A program made the position numbers and the translations under genes. From NCBI RefSeq assembly GCF_035481675.1, contig NZ_JAYJJW010000001.1:682001-746000 (forward strand): DNA of 64,000 nucleotides, read 5' to 3'. Shown one piece after another: positions 33,990 to 42,775 of the stretch; within the stretch, counting starts at the first letter, position 1; every line of letters begins with the position of its first letter. Under the pieces are notes generated by a model. The model was not told the DNA's origin. It worked only from the letters and a program-made list of their open reading frames with translations, and searched no databases. This stretch comes from Alteriqipengyuania_B sp035481675. GTDB lineage: Bacteria; Pseudomonadota; Alphaproteobacteria; Sphingomonadales; Sphingomonadaceae.

Positions 33990-34997
33990 TCAAATCAGCC
34001 CGGCGACGACGCCGGACGTGTCGATCATGCGGTTGGAGAAACCCCATTCGTTATCGTACCAGCTGACGACGCGGGCGAGCTTGCCTTCCATCACGCTGGT
34101 TTCCAGGCTGTCGACGGTCGAGCTGGCGGGATGGTGGTTGAAGTCGCTGGACACGAGCGGCTGGTCGGTGAAGTCGAGCACGCCTTTCATCTTGCCATCG
34201 GCAGCTGCTTTCAGCGCAGCGTTCAATTCCTCTGCCGAAGTGTCGCGGCCCGGCTGGAAAACCAGGTCGACGAGGCTGACGTTGGGCGTCGGCACGCGGA
34301 CGGAAGAGCCGTCGAGCTTGCCGTTGAGTTCGGGCAGGACGAGACCGACCGCGCGGGCGGCGCCGGTGGTCGTCGGGATCATGTTCTGCGCCCCGCCGCG
34401 CGCGCGGCGCATGTCGGAATGCATCTGGTCCAGCATGCGCTGGTCGTTGGTGTAGCTGTGGATCGTGGTCATGAAGCCGCGTTCGATGCCGACCGTGTCG
34501 TTCAGCACCTTTGCCACCGGGGCGAGGCAGTTGGTGGTGCAGCTGGCGTTGGAGATGATCACGTCGTCCGCTGTCAGCGTGTCGTGGTTCACGCCGTAGA
34601 CGATCGTCTTGGACACGTTCTTCGCCGGGGCGGAGATGACCACGCGCTTGGCACCCGCATCGAGATGCGGGCGGGCCGCCTCGTCGCTCTGGAAAAAGCC
34701 CGTGCATTCCATGACGAGGTCGATGCCCATCGCCTTGTGCGGCAGGTTGCCGGGGTCGCGCTCGCTGGTAACCTTGATGGCCTTGCCGTTCACGGTGATC
34801 GTGTCGCCATCGACCTCGACCGTGCCGGGGAAGCGGCCGTGGGTCGAATCGTACTGGAACAGCAGCGCGTTCGACTTCGCGTCGGCGAGGTCGTTGATCG
34901 CGACCAGTTCCAGGTCGTGATCGTCACGCTCCAGCAAGGCCCGTGCGACAAGCCGGCCGATGCGCCCGAAACCGTTGATTGCTACCTTCGTCGCCAT
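33990..34997 (-). CDS. gap: Glyceraldehyde-3-phosphate dehydrogenase, type I
   Basis: GAPDH oxidises glyceraldehyde 3-phosphate to 1,3-bisphosphoglycerate with NAD(P). The 335-residue protein has the Rossmann start KVAINGFGRIGRLVARALLE, the active-site SNASCTTNCLAPVAKVL with catalytic Cys, and the C-terminal SWYDNEWGFSNRM. GAGGAG precedes the ATG. It sits between tkt (15 bp upstream) and pgk (4 bp downstream) in a glycolysis/pentose-phosphate operon. Confidence 0.97.
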   Translation of the reverse strand: MATKVAINGFGRIGRLVARALLERDDHDLELVAINDLADAKSNALLFQYDSTHGRFPGTVEVDGDTITVNGKAIKVTSERDPGNLPHKAMGIDLVMECTGFFQSDEAARPHLDAGAKRVVISAPAKNVSKTIVYGVNHDTLTADDVIISNASCTTNCLAPVAKVLNDTVGIERGFMTTIHSYTNDQRMLDQMHSDMRRARGGAQNMIPTTTGAARAVGLVLPELNGKLDGSSVRVPTPNVSLVDLVFQPGRDTSAEELNAALKAAADGKMKGVLDFTDQPLVSSDFNHHPASSTVDSLETSVMEGKLARVVSWYDNEWGFSNRMIDTSGVVAGLI

Positions 34998-35012
34998 GAC
35001 AATGCTCCTCGC

Positions 35013-37025
35013 TTAACCGTTCAATTTGTTCATGATTTGCGGCACGATAGCGTCCGCAGTGAAGCCGAATTTCGCAAACAGGTCGCCTGCCGGCGCCGAC
35101 GCGCCGAAGCGGTCGATCCCGATGTTGAGACCGTGCGCCATCGTGTATCGTTCCCAGCCAAGCGTACTGCCGGCCTCGATCGAGACGCGCAGGATGGTGG
35201 ACGGGTCGACATCGGGCAGCAGGTCGCGCTTGTACGCCTCGTCCTGCGCCTCGAACAATTCCATGCACGGCATCGAAATTAAGTCCGCGCCCACGCCTTG
35301 CCCTTCGAGCGTTTCGGCAACCTCGCACGCCAGCGACAGTTCGCTGCCGGTGGCGATGAGGATGACCTTCCGGTCCGCCCGTGCGGCGCGCAGGCGATAG
35401 GCACCCTTCGCGCTGCGATTGCCGGCCGCGTCCCACGCCTCGTCGCCCTCTCCGCGAAGCTGCGGCAGGCCCTGGCGCGAAAGGCACAGCACCGACGGCG
35501 TGCCCTTGGTTTGCAAGGCCAGCGCCCAGCATTCCGCCGTCTCGATCACGTCGGCCGGGCGGAACACGTTAAGATTGGGGATCAGGCGCAGGCTCATCAC
35601 CTGCTCGATCGGCTGGTGCGTCGGCCCGTCCTCGCCCAGCCCGATGCTGTCGTGGGTCATGACATAGATCGCCTCGGCCTGCTGCAGCGCCGACAGGCGG
35701 ATGGCGTTGCGGCAATAGTCGCTGAAGATCAGGAACGTGCCGCCGTACGGGATGATGCCGCCGTGCAGCGCCATGCCATTCATCGCGGCCGCCATGCCGA
35801 ATTCGCGGATGCCGTAATAGACATAGCGGCCGGCGTAGTTGTCCGCGGTCATCGGATCGGTCGACGGCGTCTTGGTGTTGTTCGATCCGGTGAGGTCGGC
35901 GCTGCCGCCGATCATCGACGGGATCGATGCGGTCAGGACATTGAGCGCCATTTCCGATGCCTTGCGCGTCGCCACCTTCTGCGGATTGGCAGCAAGGTCG
36001 GCGATGTAGGCTTCCAGAGCGGGGCCGGCGATGTCGCCGGCATGCATCGTCGCAGAGAAATAGCCGGCCTTGCGGTCCGCATCGCTGTCTAGCCGGGCCT
36101 GCCAGTCGACCTGGGCCTGCTTGCCCCGATCCCCGGTAGCGCGCCAGTCGGACAGGACCTGTTCGGGCACTTCGAAGGGCGCTGCATCCCAGCCCAGCGT
36201 AGCGCGCGCGGCGGCAACCTCGTCATCGCCGAGCGGCGCGCCATGCGTGGCGCTGGTGCCCTGCTTGTTGGGCGCGCCCTTCCCGATCACGGTCTTGCAG
36301 GCGACCAGCGTCGGCAGCGGGTGGTCGCGCGCTTCGGAAAGGGCGCGGCGGATCTCGTCATGGTCATGGCCGTTGCATTCGACCACGTGCCATCCGGTGG
36401 CGAGATAGCGGGCCTTGATGTCCTCGCTGGTCGACAGCTCCGTGTCCCCGTCGATGGTGATGTTGTTGTCGTCCCACAGCACGTTCATCCGACCGAGCTT
36501 CAGGTGCCCGGCAAGGCCGATCGCCTCGTGGTTGATGCCTTCCATCAGGCAGCCATCCCCGGCGATCACCCATGTGCGATGATCGACCAGGTCGTCGCCA
36601 TGCACGGCGTTGAGATGCCGTTCCGCCATCGCCATGCCCACGGCCATCGCCAGACCCTGCCCCAGCGGGCCGGTGGTGCATTCCACGCCCGGAAGCAGGA
36701 AATTCTCCGGGTGGCCGGCGCACGGGCTGCCGAGCTGGCGGAAGTTGCGGATGCCCTCAATCGTCGGTTCGGCATAGCCCGACAGGTGGAGCAGGCTGTA
36801 GATCAGCATCGAACCGTGCCCGGCCGACAGGACGAAGCGGTCGCGATCGTCCCAATCGGGGTTTGCCGGATCGAACTTCAGGAATTCGGACCACAGGATC
36901 GTGGCGACATCGGCCATGCCCATCGGCATCCCGGGGTGCCCCGAATTCGCCGCCTGCACCGCATCCATGCTGAGCGCCCGGATCGCGTTGGCCATCTGGG
37001 TAAGGCGGGCGTGGTCGAGGCTCAT
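35013..37025 (-). CDS. tkt: Transketolase
   Basis: Transketolase moves two-carbon units between sugar phosphates using thiamine diphosphate. The 670-residue length is typical. Diagnostic segments are SGHPGMPMGMADVA, DRFVLSAGHGSMLIYSLLHL, GPLGQGLAMAVGMA, the ThDP motif beginning GDGCLMEGINHEA, THDSIGLGEDGPTHQPIEQ and SIEAGSTLGWERY. GCAGGAG lies about nine bases before the ATG. It is the first gene of tkt-gap-pgk-thioesterase; the 228 bp to the divergent 64-residue gene should hold the operon promoter. Confidence 0.97.
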   Translation of the reverse strand: MSLDHARLTQMANAIRALSMDAVQAANSGHPGMPMGMADVATILWSEFLKFDPANPDWDDRDRFVLSAGHGSMLIYSLLHLSGYAEPTIEGIRNFRQLGSPCAGHPENFLLPGVECTTGPLGQGLAMAVGMAMAERHLNAVHGDDLVDHRTWVIAGDGCLMEGINHEAIGLAGHLKLGRMNVLWDDNNITIDGDTELSTSEDIKARYLATGWHVVECNGHDHDEIRRALSEARDHPLPTLVACKTVIGKGAPNKQGTSATHGAPLGDDEVAAARATLGWDAAPFEVPEQVLSDWRATGDRGKQAQVDWQARLDSDADRKAGYFSATMHAGDIAGPALEAYIADLAANPQKVATRKASEMALNVLTASIPSMIGGSADLTGSNNTKTPSTDPMTADNYAGRYVYYGIREFGMAAAMNGMALHGGIIPYGGTFLIFSDYCRNAIRLSALQQAEAIYVMTHDSIGLGEDGPTHQPIEQVMSLRLIPNLNVFRPADVIETAECWALALQTKGTPSVLCLSRQGLPQLRGEGDEAWDAAGNRSAKGAYRLRAARADRKVILIATGSELSLACEVAETLEGQGVGADLISMPCMELFEAQDEAYKRDLLPDVDPSTILRVSIEAGSTLGWERYTMAHGLNIGIDRFGASAPAGDLFAKFGFTADAIVPQIMNKLNG

Positions 37026-37253
37026 TCGGGTATTCTCCTGCCGCCGCGGATCGGGCGGCCTGGCTGCGATGTTAGCTGGCGATTCGCGCGCGCGATCGGC
37101 TCGCCAGCGGCTTTGCCAATGCCCCGCATCGCGTCAAGGGCAGTCCCCTGCCCGTCAACACGACTTTGCCCGCATATGGCCGTGCAACCTTATTCACAGG
37201 CCCATCCGGCAACTTTTTGCCAAGATTGGACATTCGCCATAATCTGCCGCGTC

Positions 37254-37448
37254 ATGACGGACGGTCTTCCCCTTGAAACGCCGGGCAGCGCTGCTGCCAC
37301 GGCCCTCGCCCGGATCGACGCGGCGCTTTCGCGGATCGAGCAGGCGGCCGCGCGGCCCCAGGCGCCTGCGAGCAACAGCGTGCTGGAAGAAACTGTGCGC
37401 GGCTCGCTGGCGGAGCTCGACACCCTGATTGCGAGGATGGAGCGATGA
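37254..37448 (+). CDS. Small coiled-coil protein upstream of zapA
   Basis: The 64-residue protein is mostly helical (ATALARIDAALSRIEQAAAR, then VLEETVRGSLAELDTLIARM) with heptad-like leucines. Its stop overlaps the zapA start (ATGA), so the two are translationally coupled. Small coiled-coil ORFs are common just before zapA in Alphaproteobacteria; a role with ZapA in division is inferred from position only. Confidence 0.75.
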   Translation: MTDGLPLETPGSAAATALARIDAALSRIEQAAARPQAPASNSVLEETVRGSLAELDTLIARMER

Positions 37449-37765
37449 GCAACGTCACGCTGCATATCGGCGGGCGCGACTACACGGTCGCCTGCGCCGA
37501 TGGCGAGGAAGCACACGTCACCGGCCTTGGCCGCATGATCTCCGCCAAGCTCGATGAAATGGGTGGCACCGGCAACCAGAGCGAGGTGCGCACGCTGCTG
37601 TTTGCCGCGCTGCTGCTGGCCGACGAGGTTCACGAACTGAAAGGCCGGCCGGAACCCGAACCCCGGCGTGCCAGCGACCCCGAAATCGACGCCGTGCTGG
37701 ATCGTGTCGCCGACCGGCTCGAGAATATCGCGAACACGCTTGAGCGGCAGCCCGAGCATACCTAA
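37445..37765 (+). CDS. zapA: Cell division protein ZapA
   Basis: ZapA binds FtsZ and bundles its filaments at the Z ring. The 106-residue sequence shows the short N-terminal beta domain VTLHIGGRDYTVACADGEE with the following HVTGLGRMISAKLDEM, then a helical region (LLFAALLLADEVHELKG) and a C-terminal coiled coil. Start ATG 37445 overlaps the upstream small ORF. The 6S RNA gene follows at once. Confidence 0.92.
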   Translation: MSNVTLHIGGRDYTVACADGEEAHVTGLGRMISAKLDEMGGTGNQSEVRTLLFAALLLADEVHELKGRPEPEPRRASDPEIDAVLDRVADRLENIANTLERQPEHT

Positions 37766-37774
37766 ATAGGTCAC

Positions 37775-37950
37775 GGCGGGACTGCCCGGCACGAGCCGAC
37801 CGAATATCCCTGAGGCTATAAGCAATCCAAGGGAGCCGTCCCTGTCCGAGGCGCGGGATCTGCAATAGGGTCCGGCTTCGAGGCACACGGCGCCCACCTG
37901 ACGTTGAGGCGTCAGAGGATTTCACGGCACCGACCCATGGTGGTTCCGCC
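37775..37950 (+). ncRNA. ssrS: 6S RNA
   Basis: The interval between zapA and the 5-formyl-THF cyclo-ligase gene is the conserved place of 6S RNA, which binds RNA polymerase holoenzyme in stationary phase. The ends pair in an 8-bp closing stem (GGCGGGAC at 37775-37782 with GTTCCGCC at 37943-37950, one G-U). The interior has long imperfect pairing around an unpaired centre, as expected of the open-complex mimic. A hairpin with T-run follows. Exact ends are estimated from the stem. Confidence 0.8.
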
Positions 37951-37960
37951 AACTGTTCCT

Positions 37961-38022
37961 ATCGCGCTAACGCTTCGCTGCTTGAGCGCGATTTTTCGCT
38001 ACCGCTTCGTTGCTTGAGCGCG
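37961..38022 (+). terminator. Twin hairpin repeat after 6S RNA (terminator plus duplicate)
   Basis: Two 26-bp direct copies lie at 37965-37990 and 37997-38022 (three mismatches). The first copy, with one extra flank, makes a perfect 8-bp stem ATCGCGCT/AGCGCGAT followed by TTTTT, a good rho-independent terminator for 6S RNA. The second copy can fold alike but has no T-run and reaches into the start region of the next gene. Confidence 0.7.
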
Positions 38023-38630
38023 GTGACGCATTTTCGAGGATACCAGCCCTGTCAGGATCTCAAAAAGCCAGGATACGGCGCGAATTGCTCGCGCTCCGAC
38101 GTGAGCATGTGGAGGCGCAGGACGCGCGGATACGGGCGCTCTTGTTCAAGCGCCCGCCTGCAGCCGTGATGGACCTGGTGCCGGAAGGCGCCGTCATCGG
38201 GCTTTACCGCGAAAACACGACCGAAGCGCCTGCCTCCGCCTACGCGAGGTTCTTTGCCGAGGCCGGGCATGCCGTCGCGCTCCCGCGTTTCGGCAGGGAA
38301 GCCTCGGCAATGAAGTTCGCGCGCTTCGAGGATCCGTTCGCGGAAAGCGGGCTGGAGATCGGCCCCTTCGGCATCGAGCAACCGGAAGCGATTGTTCCGA
38401 CCATGCGGCCCGACGTACTATTTGTTCCGCTGGTCGGCTTTACGGCGGACGGCGCCCGGCTGGGCCAGGGCGGCGGTCATTACGACCGGTGGCTTGCCAA
38501 TAATCCTGACACGAAAGCGATCGGCCTTGCGTGGGACGTCCAGCTGCGCGACGAGTTACCCATGGAAGACCACGACCGCAGGCTGGACGCCGTCATCACC
38601 CCCACCCGCCTGTTCGGGCCTTTCGCATGA
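38010..38630 (+). CDS. 5-formyltetrahydrofolate cyclo-ligase
   Basis: This YgfA-type enzyme converts 5-formyl-THF to 5,10-methenyl-THF with ATP. The frame gives up to 206 residues, with KARIRRELLALRREH at the N-terminus, GAVIGLYRENTTEAP, and the signature FVPLVGFTADGARLGQGGGH followed by YDRW. The start is unclear. There is no ATG; TTG 38010 lies inside the second hairpin repeat. CTG 38049 has GAGGA eight bases upstream and gives the usual N-terminal length, so a rare CTG start is possible. The next gene overlaps its stop (ATGA). Confidence 0.88.
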   Translation: MLERGDAFSRIPALSGSQKARIRRELLALRREHVEAQDARIRALLFKRPPAAVMDLVPEGAVIGLYRENTTEAPASAYARFFAEAGHAVALPRFGREASAMKFARFEDPFAESGLEIGPFGIEQPEAIVPTMRPDVLFVPLVGFTADGARLGQGGGHYDRWLANNPDTKAIGLAWDVQLRDELPMEDHDRRLDAVITPTRLFGPFA

Positions 38631-38851
38631 GGACGGAGCCGACCTGGCGCATACCCTTCGGCATGCTGATGCTGCTGATTGGACTTGCCGTCTATGCAAT
38701 CGTCATCGCGCGCTATGTGCCGGGCATTGTCGGCGGCTGGCATCCCGCCTTCCAGACGATCGTCTACATCGCGCTGGGCCTCGCCTGGCTGTTGCCGCTC
38801 GGCCGCTTCCTCCAGTGGATGGAAACCGGTCGCTGGAAACGTGGGGATTGA
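38627..38851 (+). CDS. DUF2842-domain membrane protein
   Basis: The 74-residue protein has two hydrophobic helices (IPFGMLMLLIGLAVYAIVIA and TIVYIALGLAWLLPLGRF) and ends WMETGRWKR, the usual form of the DUF2842 family of Alphaproteobacteria. Its start overlaps the cyclo-ligase stop by ATGA, and its stop overlaps the next gene's TTG start. Function unknown. Confidence 0.85.
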   Translation: MRTEPTWRIPFGMLMLLIGLAVYAIVIARYVPGIVGGWHPAFQTIVYIALGLAWLLPLGRFLQWMETGRWKRGD

Positions 38852-39717
38852 GGCACGCATCTGTCTGTCTCATCCTTGCCGCACTGGCAGGATGTACGTC
38901 GGGTCCAGTTCCCGGACGCGATCAGTCCCCACCGTCTATAACGGAGTACATGCGGCAGCCAGCGATATTGGTGTTTTCCAAGACTCTTGGCTGGAGGCAT
39001 GACGAGGGGATCGCGCGGGCTGACCGCTTTCTTGCGGACTATGCCCTCACGCGAGAGATGGGATTTTTCACGACGGCCAACGCAGCCGTTTTCAACCCGC
39101 GGCAGCTGGCACGTTTCGATGTCGTGGTCTTCAACAACGTTACGGGCGATGCGCTGTCCACAGCGCAGCAGACCGCACTGCGTCGATGGATTGAAGATGG
39201 CGGAGGCTTTATCGCGCTTCACGTATCGGGCGACGATACGCACGCCGGCTGGCAGTGGTATGATCGTGAAGTTATAGGGCCCGAATTCGTGGGACATCCG
39301 GCGGATCCGCAGTTCCAGCGGGCTCGCGTGGTTTCTCTGGCGCCCGATCATCCGGTCTTGCGCGGCATTCCCGGCGAATTTTCGCTAACCGACGAGTGGT
39401 ACAGCTTCGATGGCATCGACACGCTGGCAGACGCGATGCCGCTGCTCGGCCTTGATGAGGACAGCTACCAACCCGAAAACCTAGCTTATGGTCCGCGCGA
39501 GGATCTGAGAATGGGCTGTGGGCCGGCACACCATCCAATCGCATGGGTCCGTTGTATCGGTTCCGGGCGCAGCTTCTTTTCCGCTGTCGGACACTTCCAG
39601 GTGAACTACGACGACCCGGTTTATCGGCGCTTCTTGGAGAATGCCGTCGGCTGGGTCAGTGCCTCAGGCAGCGGCAACCGTGATGGCTGCCGGATCGGGC
39701 AATTTGAAGAGGAATAA
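38848..39717 (+). CDS. ThuA-like domain lipoprotein
   Basis: The 289-residue protein starts with a lipoprotein signal (ASVCLILAALAGCTSG, lipid Cys near 16) and continues as a ThuA-type glutamine-amidotransferase-like fold. Motifs are ILVFSKTLGWRHDE, FDVVVFNNVTGDAL, ALRRWIEDGGGFIALHVSGD and the closing RSFFSAVGHFQVNY. ThuA proteins are linked to trehalose or sugar metabolism. The proposed TTG start at 38848 overlaps the DUF2842 stop (TTGA) and gives a proper signal. No ATG exists until after the lipobox. Codon use looks slightly less GC-biased than its neighbours. Confidence 0.8.
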   Translation: MRHASVCLILAALAGCTSGPVPGRDQSPPSITEYMRQPAILVFSKTLGWRHDEGIARADRFLADYALTREMGFFTTANAAVFNPRQLARFDVVVFNNVTGDALSTAQQTALRRWIEDGGGFIALHVSGDDTHAGWQWYDREVIGPEFVGHPADPQFQRARVVSLAPDHPVLRGIPGEFSLTDEWYSFDGIDTLADAMPLLGLDEDSYQPENLAYGPREDLRMGCGPAHHPIAWVRCIGSGRSFFSAVGHFQVNYDDPVYRRFLENAVGWVSASGSGNRDGCRIGQFEEE

Positions 39718-39726
39718 TGTCCCAAG

Positions 39727-39803
39727 TGGCGCGAGTGACGGGACTCGAACCCGCGACCCTCGGCGTGACAGGCCGATACTCTAACCAACTGAGCTACACC
39801 CGC
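39727..39803 (-). tRNA. tRNA-Asp (anticodon GTC)
   Basis: A 77-nt tRNA with encoded CCA on the minus strand. The acceptor is GCGGGTG with CACTCGC (one G-T), and the D-arm contains TAGCTCAGTTGGTTAGA. The anticodon loop CTGTCAC in a CGGC/GCCG stem gives GTC, and the T-loop is GGTTCGAGTCC. Confidence 0.95.
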
Positions 39804-40002
39804 GCATTTGCGCTGTAGCGCCTCTTGGGAGACGCGCCACTAGGCCAGCGGCGCGGGGCTGTCAACTGACCTTCTTGCGGAAAATTCGAACCATTTGCGA
39901 ACCGCGGATTCCACCCTGCCGTTAACCATATTTTTGCCCCTTCCCGTCATGGCTCGTGCCGGGGTTCGTGCACACGCAAAACGTGTGCCGCAGGGGAATT
40001 AC

Positions 40003-40407
40003 ATGCGCAAATTGCTCGCCGTCATGGCCATGCTGACGATGTTTACGGGACCGGTCAGTGCCAGCTCCATATCGCTCGACAGCGCCGTCTTCGTCGAAAA
40101 GGTCGACGGCGGTGCGCGCAGCCTGGCTGCCGCAGACAGTTTCCGCCCCGGCGAGACCATCGTCACGATCGTGCGCTGGCGCGCCGAATCCGCCAGCCTG
40201 GAAAGCTTTTCAGTGACGAGCGCCCTGCCCGCCGGCCTGCGCTTCGATCGCGCGAGTGGACAGGTTTCCGTCTCGACGGACGGCGGTGCGACCTTCCGCG
40301 GGCCGGACAATGTTGCCGGCCGGATCACACACCTGCGCTGGACCATAAATGCCGGCGACGCCGCACGCGGGCGCGGCCAGCTAAGCTACCGCGCCACCGT
40401 GCGATAA
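40003..40407 (+). CDS. Exported hypothetical protein, DUF11-like beta domain
   Basis: The 134-residue protein has a signal peptide (MRKLLAVMAMLTMFTGPVSA). The mature beta-rich domain with GETIVTIVRWRAESASLESF, ALPAGLRFDRASGQVSVSTD and HLRWTINAGDAARGRGQLSY resembles the DUF11/conserved-repeat type in which early strands carry uncoupled 'P-G-L-R/F' turns. The resemblance suggests an envelope protein. AGGGG is nine bases before ATG 40003. It converges on the E2 gene with three bases between. Confidence 0.7.
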   Translation: MRKLLAVMAMLTMFTGPVSASSISLDSAVFVEKVDGGARSLAAADSFRPGETIVTIVRWRAESASLESFSVTSALPAGLRFDRASGQVSVSTDGGATFRGPDNVAGRITHLRWTINAGDAARGRGQLSYRATVR

Positions 40408-40410
40408 GCC

Positions 40411-41718
40411 TCACCCGGCGAGGATGCGGGCCGGGCCTTCGATCAGCCGCTTGAGGTCCTGCACGAAGCTCGCCGCGTCATAACCGTCCACCACGCGGTG
40501 ATCGCAGCTGATCGAAATATTCATCAGCTTGCGCTTCTCGATCCGTTCCACACCGTCCGTGCCCTTCACATACATCGGGCGTTCGATGATGCGGTTCGGA
40601 CCGATGATCGCGACCTCCGGACGATTGATGACCGGCGTTGTCGCCACACCGCCGAGCGGGCCGAGCGACGTGACGGTGAGCGTCGAGCCGGACAGTTCCT
40701 CGCTTTTCAGCTTCCCGTCACGCGCGCCTTCGGCAAGGCGCAGGATCTCGCGCGCGAGCTGCCACAGGTTCTTGCTTTCCGCATTGCGGATGACCGGCAC
40801 CATCAGGCCGCTGTCGGTCTGCGCAGCCATACCGAGCTGGACGGAGCCATGGCGAGTGACCACGCCGGCTTCGTCGTCATAGGTCGCGTTAATCATCGGA
40901 TAGTCGGGCAAAGTCTTCGTGATCGCGGTGATCAGCAGCGGCAGCATGGTCAGCTTGGGCCGGTCGCCACGCTGGTCGTTCAATTGCGCGCGCAAGTGCT
41001 CGAGCTCGGTCACGTCCACTTCTTCCACATAGGAGAAATGCGGGATGTTGCGCTTGGCCGCAGCCATGTTCTGGGCGATCCGCTTGCGCAGGCCGATGAC
41101 CTTCACCTCTTCCGACGCGCGCCGCTTGCCCGGCGCCTCGATCCCGCCGCTGTCGTACGCGATGAACTGGTCGAGATCGCCGTGACGGATGCGGCCGCCA
41201 TCCGCAGGCTTAACCTGCGTCAGGTCGATGCCGAGGTCCTCCGCGCGCTTGCGCACGGCAGGGGAAGCCAGGACCTTGGCTTCCTGCTTGGGAACTGGCG
41301 CGGGCGTGGGAGCGGGTGTCGGTTCCGCCTTTGCAGGAGGAGCCGGATCGGCAGCCATCGCATCGTCGGCATCGCTCGCGTCCGAAGTTTCGACCTCGAT
41401 ACGCTCTTCCACCGTCTCGGCCTTGGGGGCCGGCGCCGCGGCTTCCTGCGAGCTATCGTCGACCTCGTCGGGATCGCCTTCGATTTCCAGCACGACCAGC
41501 ATGGATCCGATGGAAATCGTGTCGCCGACCTCGCCGGCGACTTCCAGCACCTTGCCCGAAACCGGCGCTTCCATTTCCACGGTCGCCTTATCGGTCATCA
41601 TGTCGGCCAGCTGGTCGTCTTCCTCGACCATGTCGCCGACCTTGACGTGCCAGGCGACGATTTCCGCTTCGGCGATGCCTTCACCGATGTCGGGCAGGTT
41701 GAAGGTATAGCGTGCCAT
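40411..41718 (-). CDS. bkdB: Dihydrolipoamide acyltransferase, E2 of branched-chain 2-oxoacid dehydrogenase
   Basis: The 435-residue E2 has one lipoyl domain (residues about 3-78; lipoylated Lys in MTDKATVEMEAP) and a Pro/Ala-rich linker. A peripheral subunit-binding domain follows (VLASPAVRKRAEDLGIDL). The catalytic domain ends with ISCDHRVVDGYDAASFVQDL, carrying the HxxxDG active site. It transfers branched acyl groups to CoA. It is last of the operon after E1alpha and E1beta (4 bp from E1beta). The E3 subunit is not in the window. Confidence 0.93.
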   Translation of the reverse strand: MARYTFNLPDIGEGIAEAEIVAWHVKVGDMVEEDDQLADMMTDKATVEMEAPVSGKVLEVAGEVGDTISIGSMLVVLEIEGDPDEVDDSSQEAAAPAPKAETVEERIEVETSDASDADDAMAADPAPPAKAEPTPAPTPAPVPKQEAKVLASPAVRKRAEDLGIDLTQVKPADGGRIRHGDLDQFIAYDSGGIEAPGKRRASEEVKVIGLRKRIAQNMAAAKRNIPHFSYVEEVDVTELEHLRAQLNDQRGDRPKLTMLPLLITAITKTLPDYPMINATYDDEAGVVTRHGSVQLGMAAQTDSGLMVPVIRNAESKNLWQLAREILRLAEGARDGKLKSEELSGSTLTVTSLGPLGGVATTPVINRPEVAIIGPNRIIERPMYVKGTDGVERIEKRKLMNISISCDHRVVDGYDAASFVQDLKRLIEGPARILAG

Positions 41719-41722
41719 AGGA

Positions 41723-42775
41723 TTACTCTTTCAGCAGCCGGTCGATCGCCTCGCCGATGCGGACGGGACCGGGGAAATACGCCCATTCCAGGCTGTGCGG
41801 ATAGGGTGTGTCGAAGCCGGTGACGCGCTCGATCGGCGCCTCCAGGTGATAGAAGCAGCGTTCCTGCACCAGCGCCGACAGTTCGGCACCGAAGCCTGTG
41901 GTCCGGGTCGCCTCGTGAACGATCATGCAGCGCCCCGTCTTGCGCACGGATGCCTCGATCGTCTCGATATCGACCGGCACGATGCTGCGCAGGTCGATCA
42001 CTTCGGCATCGACGCCTCTTTCGCGGCACACGGCTTCCGCCACATGGACCATCGTGCCGTAGGCCAGCACGGTCATCGCCTCGCCTTCGGTCACGATCCG
42101 CGCCTTGCCGAGCGGGATCTTGTAGTATCCCTCCGGCACCACGGAATCCTTGTGCTTCTTCCACGGCAACACGGGCTTGTCGTAATAGCCATCGAACGTG
42201 CCGTTGTAGATGCGCTTCGGCTCGAAGAAGATGACCGGATCGTTGTCCTCGATGGCCGAGATCAGCAGTCCCTTGGCATCGTAGGGAGTCGACGGGATCA
42301 CCGTTTTCAGGCCGGCCACGTGGCTGAAGATCGCCTCGGGACTCTGGCTGTGGGTCTGGCCACCGAAAATCCCGCCGCCGAAGGGGCTGCGCACCGTCAT
42401 CGGCGCGATATATTCGCCGGCTGATCGATAGCGCAGGCGTGCCGCTTCGCTGATCAGCTGGTCGAGGCCGGGGTAGATATAGTCGGCGAACTGGATTTCG
42501 GGGATCGGGCGCAGGCCATAGGCGCCCATGCCCACAGCAACCCCGATGATGCCGCATTCGGATATCGGTGTGTCAAACACACGCGTCTTGCCGTATTTTT
42601 CCTGCAAGCCCGCGGTCGCCCGGAACACCCCGCCGAAATAGCCGACGTCTTCGCCCATGATAATCGTATCGGGATCGCGCTCCAGCATGATATCGAGCGC
42701 GTCATTGATCGCCTCGATCATGTTGAAGCGACGCTCGCCCGCTTCGGCCGTTTCGGTTTTCACGTCCGCGCTCAT
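41723..42775 (-). CDS. bkdA2: Branched-chain 2-oxoacid dehydrogenase E1, beta subunit
   Basis: This 350-residue beta chain of the thiamine-diphosphate E1 component shows MIEAINDALDIMLERDPDTI, IMGEDVGYFGGVFRAT, RVFDTPISECGIIGVAVGMG, RSPFGGGIFGGQTHSQSPEA and IIDLRSIVPVD-like segments typical of E1beta. Start ATG 42775 overlaps the E1alpha stop as ATGA. The protein pairs with E1alpha to decarboxylate branched 2-oxo acids from Val, Leu and Ile. Confidence 0.93.
   Translation of the reverse strand: MSADVKTETAEAGERRFNMIEAINDALDIMLERDPDTIIMGEDVGYFGGVFRATAGLQEKYGKTRVFDTPISECGIIGVAVGMGAYGLRPIPEIQFADYIYPGLDQLISEAARLRYRSAGEYIAPMTVRSPFGGGIFGGQTHSQSPEAIFSHVAGLKTVIPSTPYDAKGLLISAIEDNDPVIFFEPKRIYNGTFDGYYDKPVLPWKKHKDSVVPEGYYKIPLGKARIVTEGEAMTVLAYGTMVHVAEAVCRERGVDAEVIDLRSIVPVDIETIEASVRKTGRCMIVHEATRTTGFGAELSALVQERCFYHLEAPIERVTGFDTPYPHSLEWAYFPGPVRIGEAIDRLLKE

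Noticed and set aside
37190..37952. Minus-strand frames across zapA and the 6S RNA region
   Set aside because: They cover the conserved zapA gene and the paired 6S RNA; the protein sequences look random.
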